DNA of 64,000 nt, from contig CM046853.1 in assembly GCA_025617745.1 (NCBI GenBank), positions 6,630,873 through 6,694,872 of the forward strand, given 5' to 3'. Below the pieces are notes generated by a model that saw only the letters and a program-made list of their open reading frames with translations, made no database searches and was not told the origin of the DNA. The DNA is from Heliocidaris erythrogramma. Taxonomy: Eukaryota; Echinodermata; Echinoidea; Camarodonta; Echinometridae. Position 1 is the stretch's first letter. Each line of letters opens with the position of its first letter. Positions 10,322 through 22,404 of the stretch are shown in pieces. The translations under genes and the position numbers were made by a program.

Positions 10322-11019
10322 GTCAATATGACCATTGCTTGCTGATGTGTCTGTAGATATAAAACTGTCTAAAGATACAAAAATAAAAAATCAATGACAA
10401 TAATTTGACCATGGCTTTGCCTTTAGTTTCATCAAGACATCATCAATTCAAAGTTTAACATCAAGAACTCCAACCGTGTGTAATTGTGTGTGTGTAATTC
10501 ACTCACGGGTACATTACTGTAAAATAGTTGGTATTTTCTGTCGCATGTACTAAAGGTATGGGGGAAAAATACGATAAATATTTTAAATACTTGCTTTCAA
10601 ATTCAGCCCTTAAAAAATCTCACTCCTACCTCAAATGGCCGTTAGGAAGAACTTTTGATATTTTCAGCAAAATCCAAAATCAAAATCTTGTCCAAAACCG
10701 GAGAAATCCCCGCCGATTTGTTTCGCGATCGCGTGTTGTTTACAAACTGCCGATGTCTTAGACTAAAATCGGCCAATATAATTTTTGTCCACGAAGAAAC
10801 TCGGGATCGCAAGCGCACATCGATCTTTACGATCGCGCACACAGAAAATCGGAACTTTTCCGTGTACGCCATAGGGACCGAATTTTTGAGGACAAAACTC
10901 TTTTGGGGAGATGTCAGCGCCCGCGGCGACCAGGAAATGTACACAATGACTCCGATAGCTCGTTTCGCGAGAATCAACAGTAAATTACGAATATTATTTT
11001 TGGAAATATCTTTTCCAAC

Positions 11020-11597
11020 TGTTTTGTTGATTATCTATTTTTTAATTTGGTTTCAGATAGATGTATGTGTATATTCAAAGATACCATAAGAAATCCAAGT
11101 TTCTCGTAAAATTGGCTTGATAAGATTAGTCAGCAATCTTCAAATGCAGCGGACATGTTTGTTTAATGGTTCCAAGAGTTTTCACGGCAAAATGACTCCG
11201 TGAGGTGTCATTTGCCAGAGCAGATTGCTGGTTATTTCCGTCAAGAAAGTGAGTAGTGTATGAGGAAAAACAGAATCACAATATTTTCTGTGCTAATGTA
11301 GAAATTTGGAACTGAAAGTGTATCAGCTAAGTGAAAGTCTTGTGCATTGGGTTTTGCGTATACATGATTAGTGCGGCTAGGTTCAGCGCGTATATTTTCT
11401 TTGGTGCAATATTTGCAAAGACAAAGATGAATTGCAATTTCAAAGTTATAAGATACACTTTCCATTCTAAATTGACACAGAGGTTAATTAAAGATTCAGT
11501 ACATCGGTTCTTCGGAGGCCAGCTCAGTCGACCATTGTACTTATTATACAATCTCAACGGAATGTGCCAGCTATGATTCCTTCTCCTCAATGATCCA
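11020..11597 (+). repeat. 5' LTR of the BEL/Pao element (578 bp)
   Basis: Starts TGTTTTGTTGATTATC and ends CTCAATGATCCA. Its first 463 bases match 16827-17289 with no indel, and the remaining 115 bases match 17988-18102. Short frames inside it (for example minus 11241-11465) recur identically in the 3' LTR and are not treated as genes. Confidence 0.9.
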
Positions 11598-11646
11598 TCA
11601 ATTCAATTTTCATCTTGCTCTCCTGGGACTTTGAAGAGAAGGCAGT

Positions 11647-14600
11647 ATGAGTACTTCTAAGGATCTCAAGGTTAAGAGGAGGACCGCTAAGGCAAAGCTC
11701 ACCAGAAAGGAGAAAGCAGTTGCTCTACAGCTGGATGAGAATCGTCCTCCACAGGAAGTCAAAGAGGTATTTGATGAGTTCAAAGAAGCGTTCTTGGAAT
11801 TGACAGTGATCCATGAACAGTATAGTGCTACCATCGATGATGATGATGTCTTCTTTAAGGAAGAAGAATGGATGGACCAGTGTCAGGAAGTATTCCTGAA
11901 ACTCAAGATCAAAGTAGCAGATTACTCTGAAGAGTATGGAGATGTCAGAGTACCTGAGGAAACACAAGCCTCTAGTGTGCCTGCTGATGTATCTGTATAT
12001 CAAGTAGAGCCATCTATCGTCAAGTTGGAGAAAGCGAGGTTGCCCAAGTTCTCAGGTGACGTGAGAGATTATTACATCTTTCGAGCAGATTTCATCCACA
12101 TGACTGAGAATAGATGTAGCAAGAGAGATATGATAAGTCTTCTACGTTCATGTCTCCATGGAAAGCCCCAGGAAATGATACGTGGAATCGGGGAAGACTT
12201 TGACGCAGCACTGGGGTATCTCGATTCGGTATATGGAGACCCACGATTTATTGCAGATGCAATAGTTAACGACATCAACTCCTTTAAGGCACGGAAGAGC
12301 GGAGAGGATGCAAGGTTTTGTGACCTAGTCCATTTGGTTCGCAGAAGTTACAACACATTGAAAGAAGTGAAACGTCCACAAGACATGGACAACAGTCAGA
12401 TGTTGGCCTTGGTGGAAAGGAAGATGCACAGTGAAGATCGAAAGGTCTGGTTTCGGTACCTCGAGCAGGAGAAAGATGAGAAGTCAGCCTCTATGAGCCT
12501 CCTGATAGATTGGCTAACGAGAGAGATGAAATCCAGGATGAGAGCCACTGCACCTTTAAGAACCGAAACCAGAAGTGGAAGTGTGCATCAAGTATCAGCA
12601 CGAAGAGAAGTATCGCCTAAACGAAAGCCATTTAACAAATGCTGGATTTGTGAGACATCTGACCATTGGACTGACCAGTGTCGCAAATTCATCTCTCTGA
12701 GTCAACCAGATAGACTGAAAGCTGCTAAACAGAAACATGTGTGCTTCAGTTGCCTCAAGATAGCAGGAAAGGACCATATGATGTCAAACTGCCAGAGAAG
12801 GAAACAGTGTAGTGAGGCTAAAGGGGGTGTGCAATGTAAGTACTATCATCATCCTTTACTACATCTAGATGTTCAGGCCCAAACTAGCAGTGTAGGAGTA
12901 GCCTTTGCATCAACCAAAGAAGGACTTCTACCAATTGTTACGGCAGAGTTTGCAGGACAAGGTGATGTTAGAAAAGGCAATGTTCTGTTAGATTATGGTT
13001 CACAGATAAGCATCATTAGACAGGCTGTTGCTGATGATCTGGAGTTGACTGGCCATCCCATTTCAATCACTATCTCCAAAGTTGGAGGTGGAGAAGAGGT
13101 AGTTCAGACGAAGGCCTACAAGGTGTCTGTTCGTTCGAGAGACAGTAAGCGGAAATTCACAATAGAAGCAATAGGGCTCCCTTGTATTAGCGAAGATGTC
13201 CCAGAAGTGTCATTGAAAGAAGCAGCGAAGGAGCTTCGACTAAATGTGCATGAGCTGCATAGAGAAAGTGGTCCTGTAGACCTACTTGTGGGAATTGACC
13301 ATCCTAAGATGCACATCGGAGAGACAAGGGAAGGTGTGAACTGTGTAGCCCGCAAATCGCCTCTTGGTTGGGTAGTGTTTGGTAACTCAAGCATCCATCA
13401 ACAGCTTAACAACAGAGTACTTCATGTTCAGGTGACAGGTATCACTGAATTGTCAGACTTTTGGAGCACTGAAAGTATGGGGGTGGAAGCAGTTCACTGT
13501 CAATGTCCATCCAGTAAGATGAGTAAGATAGAGAAGGAGGAGAATGATATTATCCGCCACTCCTGTAAGAAGGTTGGGAACCAATGGATGATCTCCTACC
13601 CCTGGAGGAAAGATCCGAAGATGTTGCCAAATAACAAGCAACAGGCAGAGAGAATGCTGTTCGCTACAGAGAGGAGGTTGAGCAGAGATCCAACACATGC
13701 CGAAGCATACAAACAGCAAATGAAAGAGATGACAGACATGGGTTTTGCCAGAAAGCTAACTCCTAAGGAGATGGAAGAGTACTCTGGGCCAGTACACTAC
13801 ATCGGTCACCATGCTGTCGTACGCCCTGAGAAGAGGAGTACACCAGTGAGGATCGTATTTAATTCTTCATCATCTTATCTTGGACACTGTCTAAATGAGT
13901 ATTGGATGAAGGGTCCAGATTTGCTGAGAGATCTGTTTGGGGTTCTGCTTCGTTTCAGAGAGAAACCCATTGCAATATGCGGAGACATCTCAAAAATGTA
14001 TCATCGTGTATTGATCCCAGAACAGGATCAGCATGTTCACAGATACCTATGGAGGGACCTGCAGACAAATAAGGAACCTGAAGTTTTCGTAAAGACTGTA
14101 GTCACCTTTGGAGACAAGCCTGCCCCAGCGATGGCAGCCATCGCTTTGAGACGAACGGCTGAAGAAGGGAGTTCTTCTCATCCCAAAGCAGCCAAGGTAA
14201 TCGAACGTGATACTTATATGGATGATATTTGTACATCAGTTGAGACTATTGATGAAGCTCATCAGCTAACCCAAGATTTGGATGAGGTTTTGTCAGCAGG
14301 AGGATTCAGAGTGAAGGGGTGGACTTCAAATATCTCACTGAAGGAAGAGACTGTTCCTGAAACACAGAAAGAAACAAGCCTGCTAGAAAACCTGACAGAA
14401 GAGAAAGTACTTGGGGTCGTATGGAATCAGCGGAAGGACGAATTCTCTTACAAAGTTAAGGAAGAGAACAGTGAAAAGCAGAGTTCCCAGATATGGACTA
14501 AGAGAAAGATCCTGAGTCGCATAGCCAAGATATTTGACCCTATTGGATTTGCAGCGGCATTTTTAGTGAGAGCCAAGATAGGAATGCAGTGCCTATGGGA

Positions 14601-16762
14601 GATGGGGAAAGAATGGGATGAAGAGCTACCAGAAGAGATAAGAGCACAGTGGGATGAACTATTTTCTGAGATGAAAGCTCTAAATGATGTAAAGTTCCCA
14701 AGAAGTCTTTCACCACCGCAGTGTGTAGGTAGACCGATGCTTTGTATTTTCTGCGATGCATCAGAAGAGGCATTCGGAGCATGCATCTATATCAGATGGA
14801 AGCTGAGTGATGACGAGTATGATGTTAGATTTGTAGCTTCCAAGTCTAGAGTGGCACCTCTGAGGAAACTAACGCTACCTCGTCTAGAATTACAAGCAGC
14901 TGTGATGGCTACTAGATTGTACACAACTATCAAAGACGAACTCACGCTTGAATTTGATAGTGTTGTCTTCATGACAGATAGCATGATCGTCCTAGGGTGG
15001 ATTCACAGCCAAGCCAGAGCCTATAAGCCGTTTGTTTCTGCTAGAGTGGGTGAAGTTCAGACAAATTCTAACCCGTCATGGTGGAGACATGTGCCTGGAG
15101 ATCAGAATCCTGCTGATGATGTATCACGAGGCATCTCACCAGAGAAGCTACTAAAGAGATGGAGAAACGGGCCAGAATTTCTCTACTGGCCAAAAGAGAG
15201 ATGGCCAACAACTGATCAGATGTCTGATAGCAGAGAAGTAGATAAAGAGAAGCGTAAAGTTCACCAAGTGACCCTAGCAAAGGTGCACTCAGACCCCATT
15301 CACTGCGAGAAGTTCTCTAAATGGAGGAAACTCATACGAGTGACAGCCTATGTACAGAGATTTATCAGAAACTTAAAGGCCAGATGTAGCAAGGCATCAG
15401 ATACTGACAGTGAGCCCTCTGAAAGTAAGCAGATCTCACCAACAGAGCTCCAGAATGCAGAGGTCTTTTGGATAAAGTTTGCACAGAGAGAACTACATGC
15501 TAGATATGAGAAGGGAGAGTTCAGGAATCTAAGTCCCTACATCAAGAATGGATTAATCAGAGTAGGCGGCAGGGCAGGAAAGAGAGTAATGTCTTATGAT
15601 GAAAGACACCCAGTATTGTTACCGCAACAACATCAGATCTCGACACTCATCGTTCGCCACATGCACGAGCGAGGACACGAAGGAGTAGCGTGTACCGCCG
15701 CCAAAGTAAGAAAGAGATATTGGATTTTGGGAGTCCAGAGGCTCGCCAAAACTGTGAAGTACCGATGTGTAATATGTCGGAAATCTGAACATAAGATGGA
15801 ATCTCAGTTCATGGCAGATCTTCCAAGTCATCGTCTAGCACCATTCACACCTGCATTCCATTATACCTCGTGTGATTATTTCGGACCGTACCAGGTTAGA
15901 ATTGGGAGAAACAAAGTTATGAAGCATTATGGGGTGATATTCACGTGCCTAAATACGAGAGCAGTGTATCTAGATGTTGCAGTCGATTGCTCAACAATGG
16001 AGTTCCTGCAAGTTTTTTCGCAGATTTGTTGCAATCAGAGGTTACCCAGCAGTTATCTACAGTGACAATGGTACCCAGTTCGTGGGTAGTGAAAAGGAGC
16101 TACGTACTATGGTGCAAGGGTGGAGCGAATCTCAACTGAGGGAGTTCTGTGCTGAACGAGGAATACAGTGGAAGTTTGTGACACCATCTGCGCCTCATCA
16201 GAATGGGTGCGTGGAATCTCTTGTGAAGAGTTGTAAAGTAGCACTACGCAAAGCGATAGGTGATCAGATCCTTACTCCATTCGAATTACTCACCTGTCTA
16301 ATGGAAGTAGCAAACTTAGTTAATCAGCGCCCTATCGGCAGGGTGCCCAATGATCCCGACGATGGAAGTTATCTTTCGCCGAATGACTTGATACTAGGAC
16401 GCGCATCAACAACGGTTCCACAAGGTCCATTTCGCGAAACACGCAACCCGAGACATCGCGTTGAGTTCGTACAGAGAATTGTGGACTCCTTCTGGAAGAT
16501 TTGGAATCGCGATGTGTTTCCCCTACTAGTTCCACGAAGAAAGTGGAATGTCGAGAGACGCAACGTTCGCGTTGATGACGTCGTGTTGTTGTCTGACCCA
16601 AACGCTGTTCGTGGAAAATGGACGCTTGGCAGGGTCATTCACGTGTACCCAGGATCAGATAATAAGATCAGAAACGTTAAAGTAAAAACAATGAGCAACG
16701 AATATCGAAGACCAGTAACGAAGATAGTGGTTTTATATCCAGCCGAAGGATATGAGGACTGA
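11647..16762 (+). pseudogene. BEL/Pao Gag-Pol polyprotein, frameshifted in integrase
   Basis: The first frame (11647-16065, 1472 codons) holds a Gag-like region, then CCHC zinc knuckles (first at residues ~332-345, CX2CX4HX4C), an aspartic-protease-like segment (LLDYGSQ, ~447-453), reverse transcriptase with YMDD at 857-860, RNase H (FCDASEEAFGA, then FMTDS), and an integrase zinc domain with catalytic-core start (CDYFG). The second frame (reading from about 16010 to 16762) holds the rest of the core (SDNGTQF; CVESLVK) and a C-terminal DUF5641-like domain with RGKWTLGRV. The shift lies at a T6 run around 16013-16018 and fits one extra T. The protease site reads Asp-Tyr-Gly where Asp-Ser/Thr-Gly is usual. 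It would act in cytoplasmic reverse transcription and nuclear integration if intact. Confidence 0.9.
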
Positions 16763-16826
16763 GTTAATTTCTAATTTTCATATGCTAATGTAAATGGGAA
16801 CAGAGTCCCCATTTTGGGGCGGTGGA

Positions 16827-18102
16827 TGTTTTGTTGATTATCTATTTTTTAATTTGGTTTCAGATAGATGTATGTGTATATTCAAAGATACCATAAGAAA
16901 TCCAAGTTTCTCGTAAAATTGGCTTGATAAGATTAGTCAGCAATCTTCAAATGCAGCGGACATGTTTGTTTAATGGTTCCAAGAGTTTTCACGGCAAAAT
17001 GACTCCGTGAGGTGTCATTTGCCAGAGCAGATTGCTGGTTATTTCCGTCAAGAAAGTGAGTAGTGTATGAGGAAAAACAGAATCACAATATTTTCTGTGC
17101 TAATGTAGAAATTTGGAACTGAAAGTGTATCAGCTAAGTGAAAGTCTTGTGCATTGGGTTTTGCGTATACATGATTAGTGCGGCTAGGTTCAGCGCGTAT
17201 ATTTTCTTTGGTGCAATATTTGCAAAGACAAAGATGAATTGCAATTTCAAAGTTATAAGATACACTTTCCATTCTAAATTGACACAGAGCACTCCCGGGT
17301 ACATTTCTGTAAAATAGTTGGTATTTTCTGTCGCATGTACTAAAGGTATGGGGGGAAAATAAGATAAATATTTTAAATACTTGCTTTCAAATTCAGCCCT
17401 TAAAAATCTCACTCCTACCTCAAATGGCCGTTAGGAAGAACTTTTGATATTTACAGCAAAATCCAAAGTCAAAATCTTGTCCAAAACCGGAGAAATCCCC
17501 GCCGATTTGTTTCGCGATCGCGTGTTGTTTACAAACTGCCGATGTCTTAGACTAAAATCGGCCAATATAATTTTTGTCCACGAAGAAACTCGGGATCGCA
17601 AGGGCACATCGATCTTTACGATCGCGCACACAGAAAATCGGAACTTTTCCGTGTACGCCATAGGGACCGAATTTTTGAGGACAAAACTCTTTTGGGGAGA
17701 TGTCAGCGCCCGCGGCGACCAGGAAATGTACACAATGACTCCGATAGCTCGTTTCGCGAGAATCAACAGTAAATTGCGGATTTCATTTTTGTAAATATCT
17801 TTTCCAACATTGGTGAGTTGAATTTATTGTATTTCTTGGATATTTTGGGGTCGGTTTTTGAAAATTAAATGCCGATTTTGAGTGAATATTGGTGACTTTT
17901 GTGCAGTGGTGTTTTAAAAAGATGAGGTGTATGACTGCCTACATTATACACACGAAGTATAGGAATGTACCTATGAGTGACACAGAGGTTAATTAAAGAT
18001 TCAGTACATCGGTTCTTCGGAGGCCAGCTCAGTCGACCATTGTACTTATTATACAATCTCAACGGAATGTGCCAGCTATGATTCCTTCTCCTCAATGATC
18101 CA
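16827..18102 (+). repeat. 3' LTR of the BEL/Pao element, interrupted by copy D
   Basis: LTR sequence runs 16827-17289 and 17988-18102. Between them sits transposon copy D plus an 8-bp duplicated ACACAGAG (17282-17289 and 17980-17987). The LTR ends TGATCCA at 18102, followed by the CCAAC target duplication. Confidence 0.9.
17290..17979 (+). mobile_element. Non-autonomous DNA transposon, copy D, inside the 3' LTR
   Basis: A 690-bp copy with left end CACTCCCGGGTACATTTCTG and right end GTACCTATGAGTG, precisely flanked by 8-bp ACACAGAG. Because the LTR was undisturbed when the retrotransposon inserted into copy C, D must have moved after that event. Frames on both strands stay open across the core (plus 17444-17794, minus 17431-17766), as in copy C. 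Confidence 0.9.
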
Positions 18103-18286
18103 CCAACATTGGTGAGTTGAATTTATTGTATTTCTTGGATATTTTGTGGTCGGTTTTTGAAAACTAAATGCCGATTTTGAGTGAATATTGGTGACTTTTG
18201 TGCAGTGGTGTTTTAAAAAGATGAGGTGTATGACTGCCTACATTATACACACGAAGTATAGGAATGTAGCTATGAGTGGTGTAATT

Positions 18287-20440
18287 GGGTATTTACAGAC
18301 CTGTATCAATCAGATATGATTATTTACGTCTGGGACCGACCAAAGTTTAACGTCACCATCCGAAAGACCTTGCTACGACTAACGTAAAATTCTACAGGTG
18401 GGACCGTTCTGAGTGGGTTAACTTACCTCGATTCTCGTTGAATAAGTTGAACGAAAGGTGCAATAGAATACTTCGATCCTTACTAACTCCTTATATTTCC
18501 ATCTGAAAGTCCTAGAAAATATATGCAGAAGTTTATCTCCCTTGGAATAAAAAAATTGTTAATTTTCGAAGAATATTCCGGTCCGATTTTGCGGTCTCCG
18601 CAATGCTACTGCCAGATTATTTGCATAACAAAGTATGACGTCACTTCACTATAGGAATGCCTATAAACAGACAACACATGCACGAGAGACGAGGCAAACG
18701 CTGCATTTGGCATTTACATTATATTCAAGATTTATGCTCAAAAGCCTGGGACTTGGATCGATATGTTGACAATGAAGAAAGGATGGTAGTTCCACCCGAG
18801 CGTCATAATAAAATAAACTCAATTCAATTCAATTCAATTCAATTATCCCCGGTCATATCGTCTGAAAGCGCTTTGCATGTTCTACTCTGCAGTGTCCAAT
18901 TACGTAGTAATAAGTGCTGCCAGGCTTCCATGTAAAAAGATAACTTTGATATGATATCCAGTCACTCTGAAAAAGAGTAACATCATTTTCGCTTATCAAA
19001 CTCTAAAAAAAATAACAATTAACAGGACCGAGGGCCGGTGACCACTTTTCAAAATGGTAGATTAACACTTGCTGGATGCAAAAAATATAAAGACTGAATT
19101 CAGCATGTTAAAAGTGTTGGTCTAACATTTTGAAAAAAGTGGCCACTCCTCGGCCCTTTTAAATCTTATGGTGATTTAACACTTTAGTTTTGTGTAGACC
19201 AATTTCACAGGCGTAGCCAGGATTTTTCGATAGGGGGGGGGGGGGGCAGACGTGAATGATCCAACCCAGGGATGTCGATCCGTGTTCACGATTGGGGGGG
19301 GGGGGGGGGGGAATGACCGGCGAGGGAGCGAAGCGTATCTATAAGGATTATGGCGGCTGAAGTTACGCCCCCCCCCCCCGAGTGCCCACACTTATCTAGG
19401 TTAGCGAGGGAGCAAAGCGACCGAGCGTCAAATATTTCACTTTTTAACCGTAAAAAACGCAATTTCATGTGCATTTTACCCAGGAAAGCTTGCAATTGAG
19501 CGGTACATGTAGATAAGCTCGAATTTTGGCATTGATAAACGGTTTTCTATTCACTTACTTCTACAATCGGGAGCAAAATTAACGAAAACCCTATATATAG
19601 GCTTGAGAAAGAGTCGAAAAATTCAGCAAGGCTACATAAAGTTGAGATTTCTTTCAAAAGTTAAACCTTTGCAAATGCTGTTTCATATACACTTTATCCT
19701 ATATTGGGGGCCCAATATTTAGCAGGAGTCATATGAAACTTGATACATAATATAGCGAACAAAGCAATTTCATTTTTATTTTTTCAAATTTTGAACCCTT
19801 TAAGGCTATATAGAATTAGGAAAGACAGAAAGAAAAGAAGACAGAAGGATAAAAACTAAGAATAACATAAAGAATTAAGAGAAGACGATATAGAAGGAAA
19901 ACAAAGAAGGAAAGATGGAATGAGAAGAAGATAATTAGAAAAAAACAAAGAATATCATAAGATAAAAGAAAAGAAGATAAGAAGGATAACATGAAGATAG
20001 AAAGCAAAGAAGATAGCAGAACAAAACAAAGCACCTTATATAGCGCGGGGAAAAGAAGGGGGAGCAGAAACCATGGAAACAAAGTGCGTATAGATGCGAT
20101 GCGGTCTTGCTGCTGTAATTATCAACGCTATCAAGAACGACACACCCCCCCCCCCCCCTGTTCAAACTACTTGTATAATTAGTAATCACATTGTCATAGT
20201 CTGAACATCGTATAAAGAAACGTATTAACCCGCTGACTACTGAATTATCTCACTTCCATAGGCTTAGTACAGGGATCACCCGGTTACCACCGTAGGCAAA
20301 GGGTTAAGAAACGTTTATAACGAAACGTCGTATAGTGAAACGCATATTTGAGCATCGTTTCGAACGAAAACTCGATTAAAGAATCAGCATCCCCTTGTCT
20401 GAACAGTAACACGCGTGTCGTACGAGAATCGTAAAGGGCT
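18287..20440. other. Noncoding, repeat-bearing stretch
   Basis: No supported gene is seen. A LINE-like 3' tail (AATAAACTCAATTCAATTCAATT) occurs at about 18810-18845. An imperfect hairpin lies near 19026-19158. G or C runs are at 19233-19246, 19294-19311, 19368-19379 and about 20143-20158, flanked by GGCGTAGCCAGG and GCGAGGGAGC-type sequence. A purine-rich block covers 19810-20060. The plus frame at 18657-18935 runs into the LINE tail and is not accepted as a gene. Confidence 0.55.
19026..19158. repeat. Short foldback element (CCGAGGGCC / GGCCGAGG-type ends)
   Basis: GACCGAGGGCCGGTGACCAC at the left pairs with GTGGCCACTCCTCGGCCCTT at the right, and the arms continue through TTTCAAAATG/CATTTTGAAA and AACACTT/AAGTGTT. 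The ~130-bp palindrome is typical of a MITE remnant. Confidence 0.6.
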
Positions 20441-21620
20441 GGTCACATTTGGCCAGTGACAATGACGAGATTTTTAATTAACATGATTAAAGGTACACCC
20501 TACTGTAAGATGAGTACGAGCGAGTATGCTCGTGTGAGTCGTGTCTGTATTAATAATAGGGCAGCTCTTATGGATGTAACGAGAAAAATCTCGTTATCAT
20601 TATTCCTAGGTCACAACCGAGGGTGCGTGTTTTTGCACGTACGTGCCCGCAGCTGCGATCGGCTGTGGGCCAACTCCTGCGATTCGTATGTCCTTCTTTT
20701 GTCATGGTCACAACCAGTCGTGCACCTCTCTGCACCTCCTCTTGGGCGTCTTGCACCCTCCTCATTAACGTACTCCCTCTTACCTGCAAAAACTCGTTAG
20801 GCGAACGTGCAGCCCCGTACAGTTACGTGCAACCGACGCACGACATGTCACGGCTCCTTATGGAGCCATGGGCTTTGTGAGACCTCCGCAAGGAGAACGT
20901 GCGGTGGTCGCAAGAAGCACAATCATGCAGGAAATACGATCGCTGCGCGTGTCGCGTGCGTTCATCAAAACACGTAGCCACACGCAGAGATTTCAGCCTC
21001 CTTTCGTGTCCTGCGTGCTCCTATACGTGCTTGGAAATTCGTGCAGGGGGTATGTCTCATCAGTGCCAGGCCTGTACGGCATCCTCGTCCATGAAAACGA
21101 GTAAAATGGCCTCAATGAGGGGTATGTCTCGGGGGGGGGGGGGGGTATGTCTCATTGAGGCCTGTACGACATCCGCATCCATGAAAACGAGTAAAATGGG
21201 TTGTTTTTTCACCACCAGACGGGTAACCCGGAGATCTCGTTTAGGGTATTAAAAACAGGAAAATTGTGAGAAAGGGTATCAAATTGGCCAAAAAAGGGCC
21301 AAGAAGAACCAATCCTCGAGTAGGGTGTACAATACTATGCAAAATCTTAAAAATCCCTATATTAAGGATCTAAAATTCAGTCATTTTTGGCAGGTTTCCC
21401 CGAATAGGGTATCAGAAACCTCTCGACCGAAATCCTCGTTTAGGTGCTTTTCAGAAAGTCATCGCGGATGCCATACAGGCCTCAATGAGACATAACCCCC
21501 CGGGGCAGACCCGTGCGTGCGACGCAAGGACTTTCTGCGAAATCCGTCGCAGACCACACGCACGGAGGTGCACGACCGATTGTGACCAACCCTTAATGGA
21601 CAAAATAATGTGACCCAGCC
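20440..21620. repeat. CpG-rich repeat with GGTCACAA-type inverted termini
   Basis: The block is much richer in CpG and ACG/CGT words than its surroundings. GGGCTGGTCACATT (20437) and AATGTGACCCAGCCC (21608) form imperfect outer inverted ends. AGGTCACAACCGAGGGTGCG (20609), GGTCACAACCAGTCGTGCAC (20707) and the inverted GTGCACGACCGATTGTGACC (21569) are related inner motifs. A ~50-base unit containing GTATGTCTCAT, GGCCTGTACG, CATGAAAACGAGTAAAATGG is duplicated (21050-21110 and 21147-21200) around a G run at 21130-21146. Long frames here reflect the base composition; no domain is recognised. Confidence 0.5.
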
Positions 21621-21800
21621 CACTGATCTCAACGGAAAAAACAAAATCGGCTTTTGATTGGTCACATCAGTCTGTGCGCACTGATGTGACCAATCAGCTG
21701 TAATATCGTGTGATGTCATTGACATAACCTGATACAGAACATAATTGCCAGCTAACTTCCCCAACACGTTTCTATGTACTAGACGTTTAAAAAAAAATAC

Positions 21801-22365
21801 AGTGGACACTTTTGATCGTTAATAACTTAAAAGTTATACCTCTTATCAGACTTAAGTTTTTACATTTAGTTCAATTTATTAGAAGTAAGTAAAATTTATT
21901 GGAAGCAAGTTTTATACATTTCTTTGAATACTTTTCTTGAATATTGCTCTGAAATTTTGCACTTTTGAAAAATCAAGGCCACAAAATCTGTGTATCAGTG
22001 ATTACTTCAGAACACAACAATTGCCATTGTGTGTTGCAGGTGTCCTTCTGCCGACCTTTACCTTTCCGGTGTTAATAATGATTCATGACTCTGGATTAAA
22101 ATAGGTGTTCTGAATTTTCAGAGGCAATGCACAATGGCAATTGTTGTATTCTGAATTAATAACAGATACACACAAGCCTGACAAATTTTGTGGCCTTGAT
22201 TTTCAAAGAGTGAAAAAGTCAGAGCAATATTTCAAGAAAATTGTTCAAAGAAATGTAATAAAACTTGCTCCAAATAAATTTTACATCCTTCAACTTTATA
22301 ATGTAAAAACCTCAGTCTGATAAGAGGTATAACTTTTGAGTTATCAACGATCAAAAGTGTCCACT
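21801..22365. mobile_element. Long-arm foldback MITE (~565 bp)
   Basis: Both ends read AGTGGACACTTTTGATCGTT inward, and the pairing continues with few mismatches for about 235 bases, including TTATACCTCTTATCAGACT, the GGCCACAAAAT block and GCAATTGTTGT. A short spacer lies near 22040-22120. No coding frame is present. Confidence 0.8.
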
Positions 22366-22404
22366 AGTACGATGGGGTTGCAGTCTTTACACTCCCTTGG
22401 CTAA

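Larger units (their letters stand above)
11020..18102 (+). mobile_element. BEL/Pao-type LTR retrotransposon, whole element
   Basis: LTRs at 11020-11597 and 16827-18102 (the latter enlarged by a nested transposon) begin TG and end CA, and are flanked by the 5-bp duplication CCAAC. Between them lies a Gag-Pol region (11647-16762). A purine-rich tract (GGGGCGGTGGA) directly precedes the 3' LTR. The two LTRs look identical base for base where I compared them, which suggests a recent insertion. A frameshift in the integrase probably makes this copy defective. The primer-binding site is not confidently identified in 11598-11640. Confidence 0.9.
10500..18278 (+). mobile_element. Non-autonomous DNA transposon, copy C, split by a BEL/Pao insertion
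   Basis: The left part (10500-11019) starts CACTCACGGGTACATTACTG after the 8-bp duplication GTGTAATT (10492-10499). The right part (18103-18278) ends TAGCTATGAGTG before a second GTGTAATT (18279-18286). The copy is interrupted by the retrotransposon at 11020-18102, whose 5-bp duplication CCAAC is at 11015-11019 and 18103-18107. Without the insert it would be about 690 bp, like B and D. Confidence 0.85.

Noticed and set aside
8906..17979. Relation of the CACTCA ends to Transib/RAG-type (CACWATG) termini
   Set aside because: Target duplications are 8 bp, not 5, and the heptamer does not match; a hAT- or P-like mechanism fits better.
20456..21252. Several 70-117 codon frames in the CpG-rich block
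   Set aside because: Frames overlap in several registers, cross a G run and a duplicated unit, and match no domain; composition explains their length.
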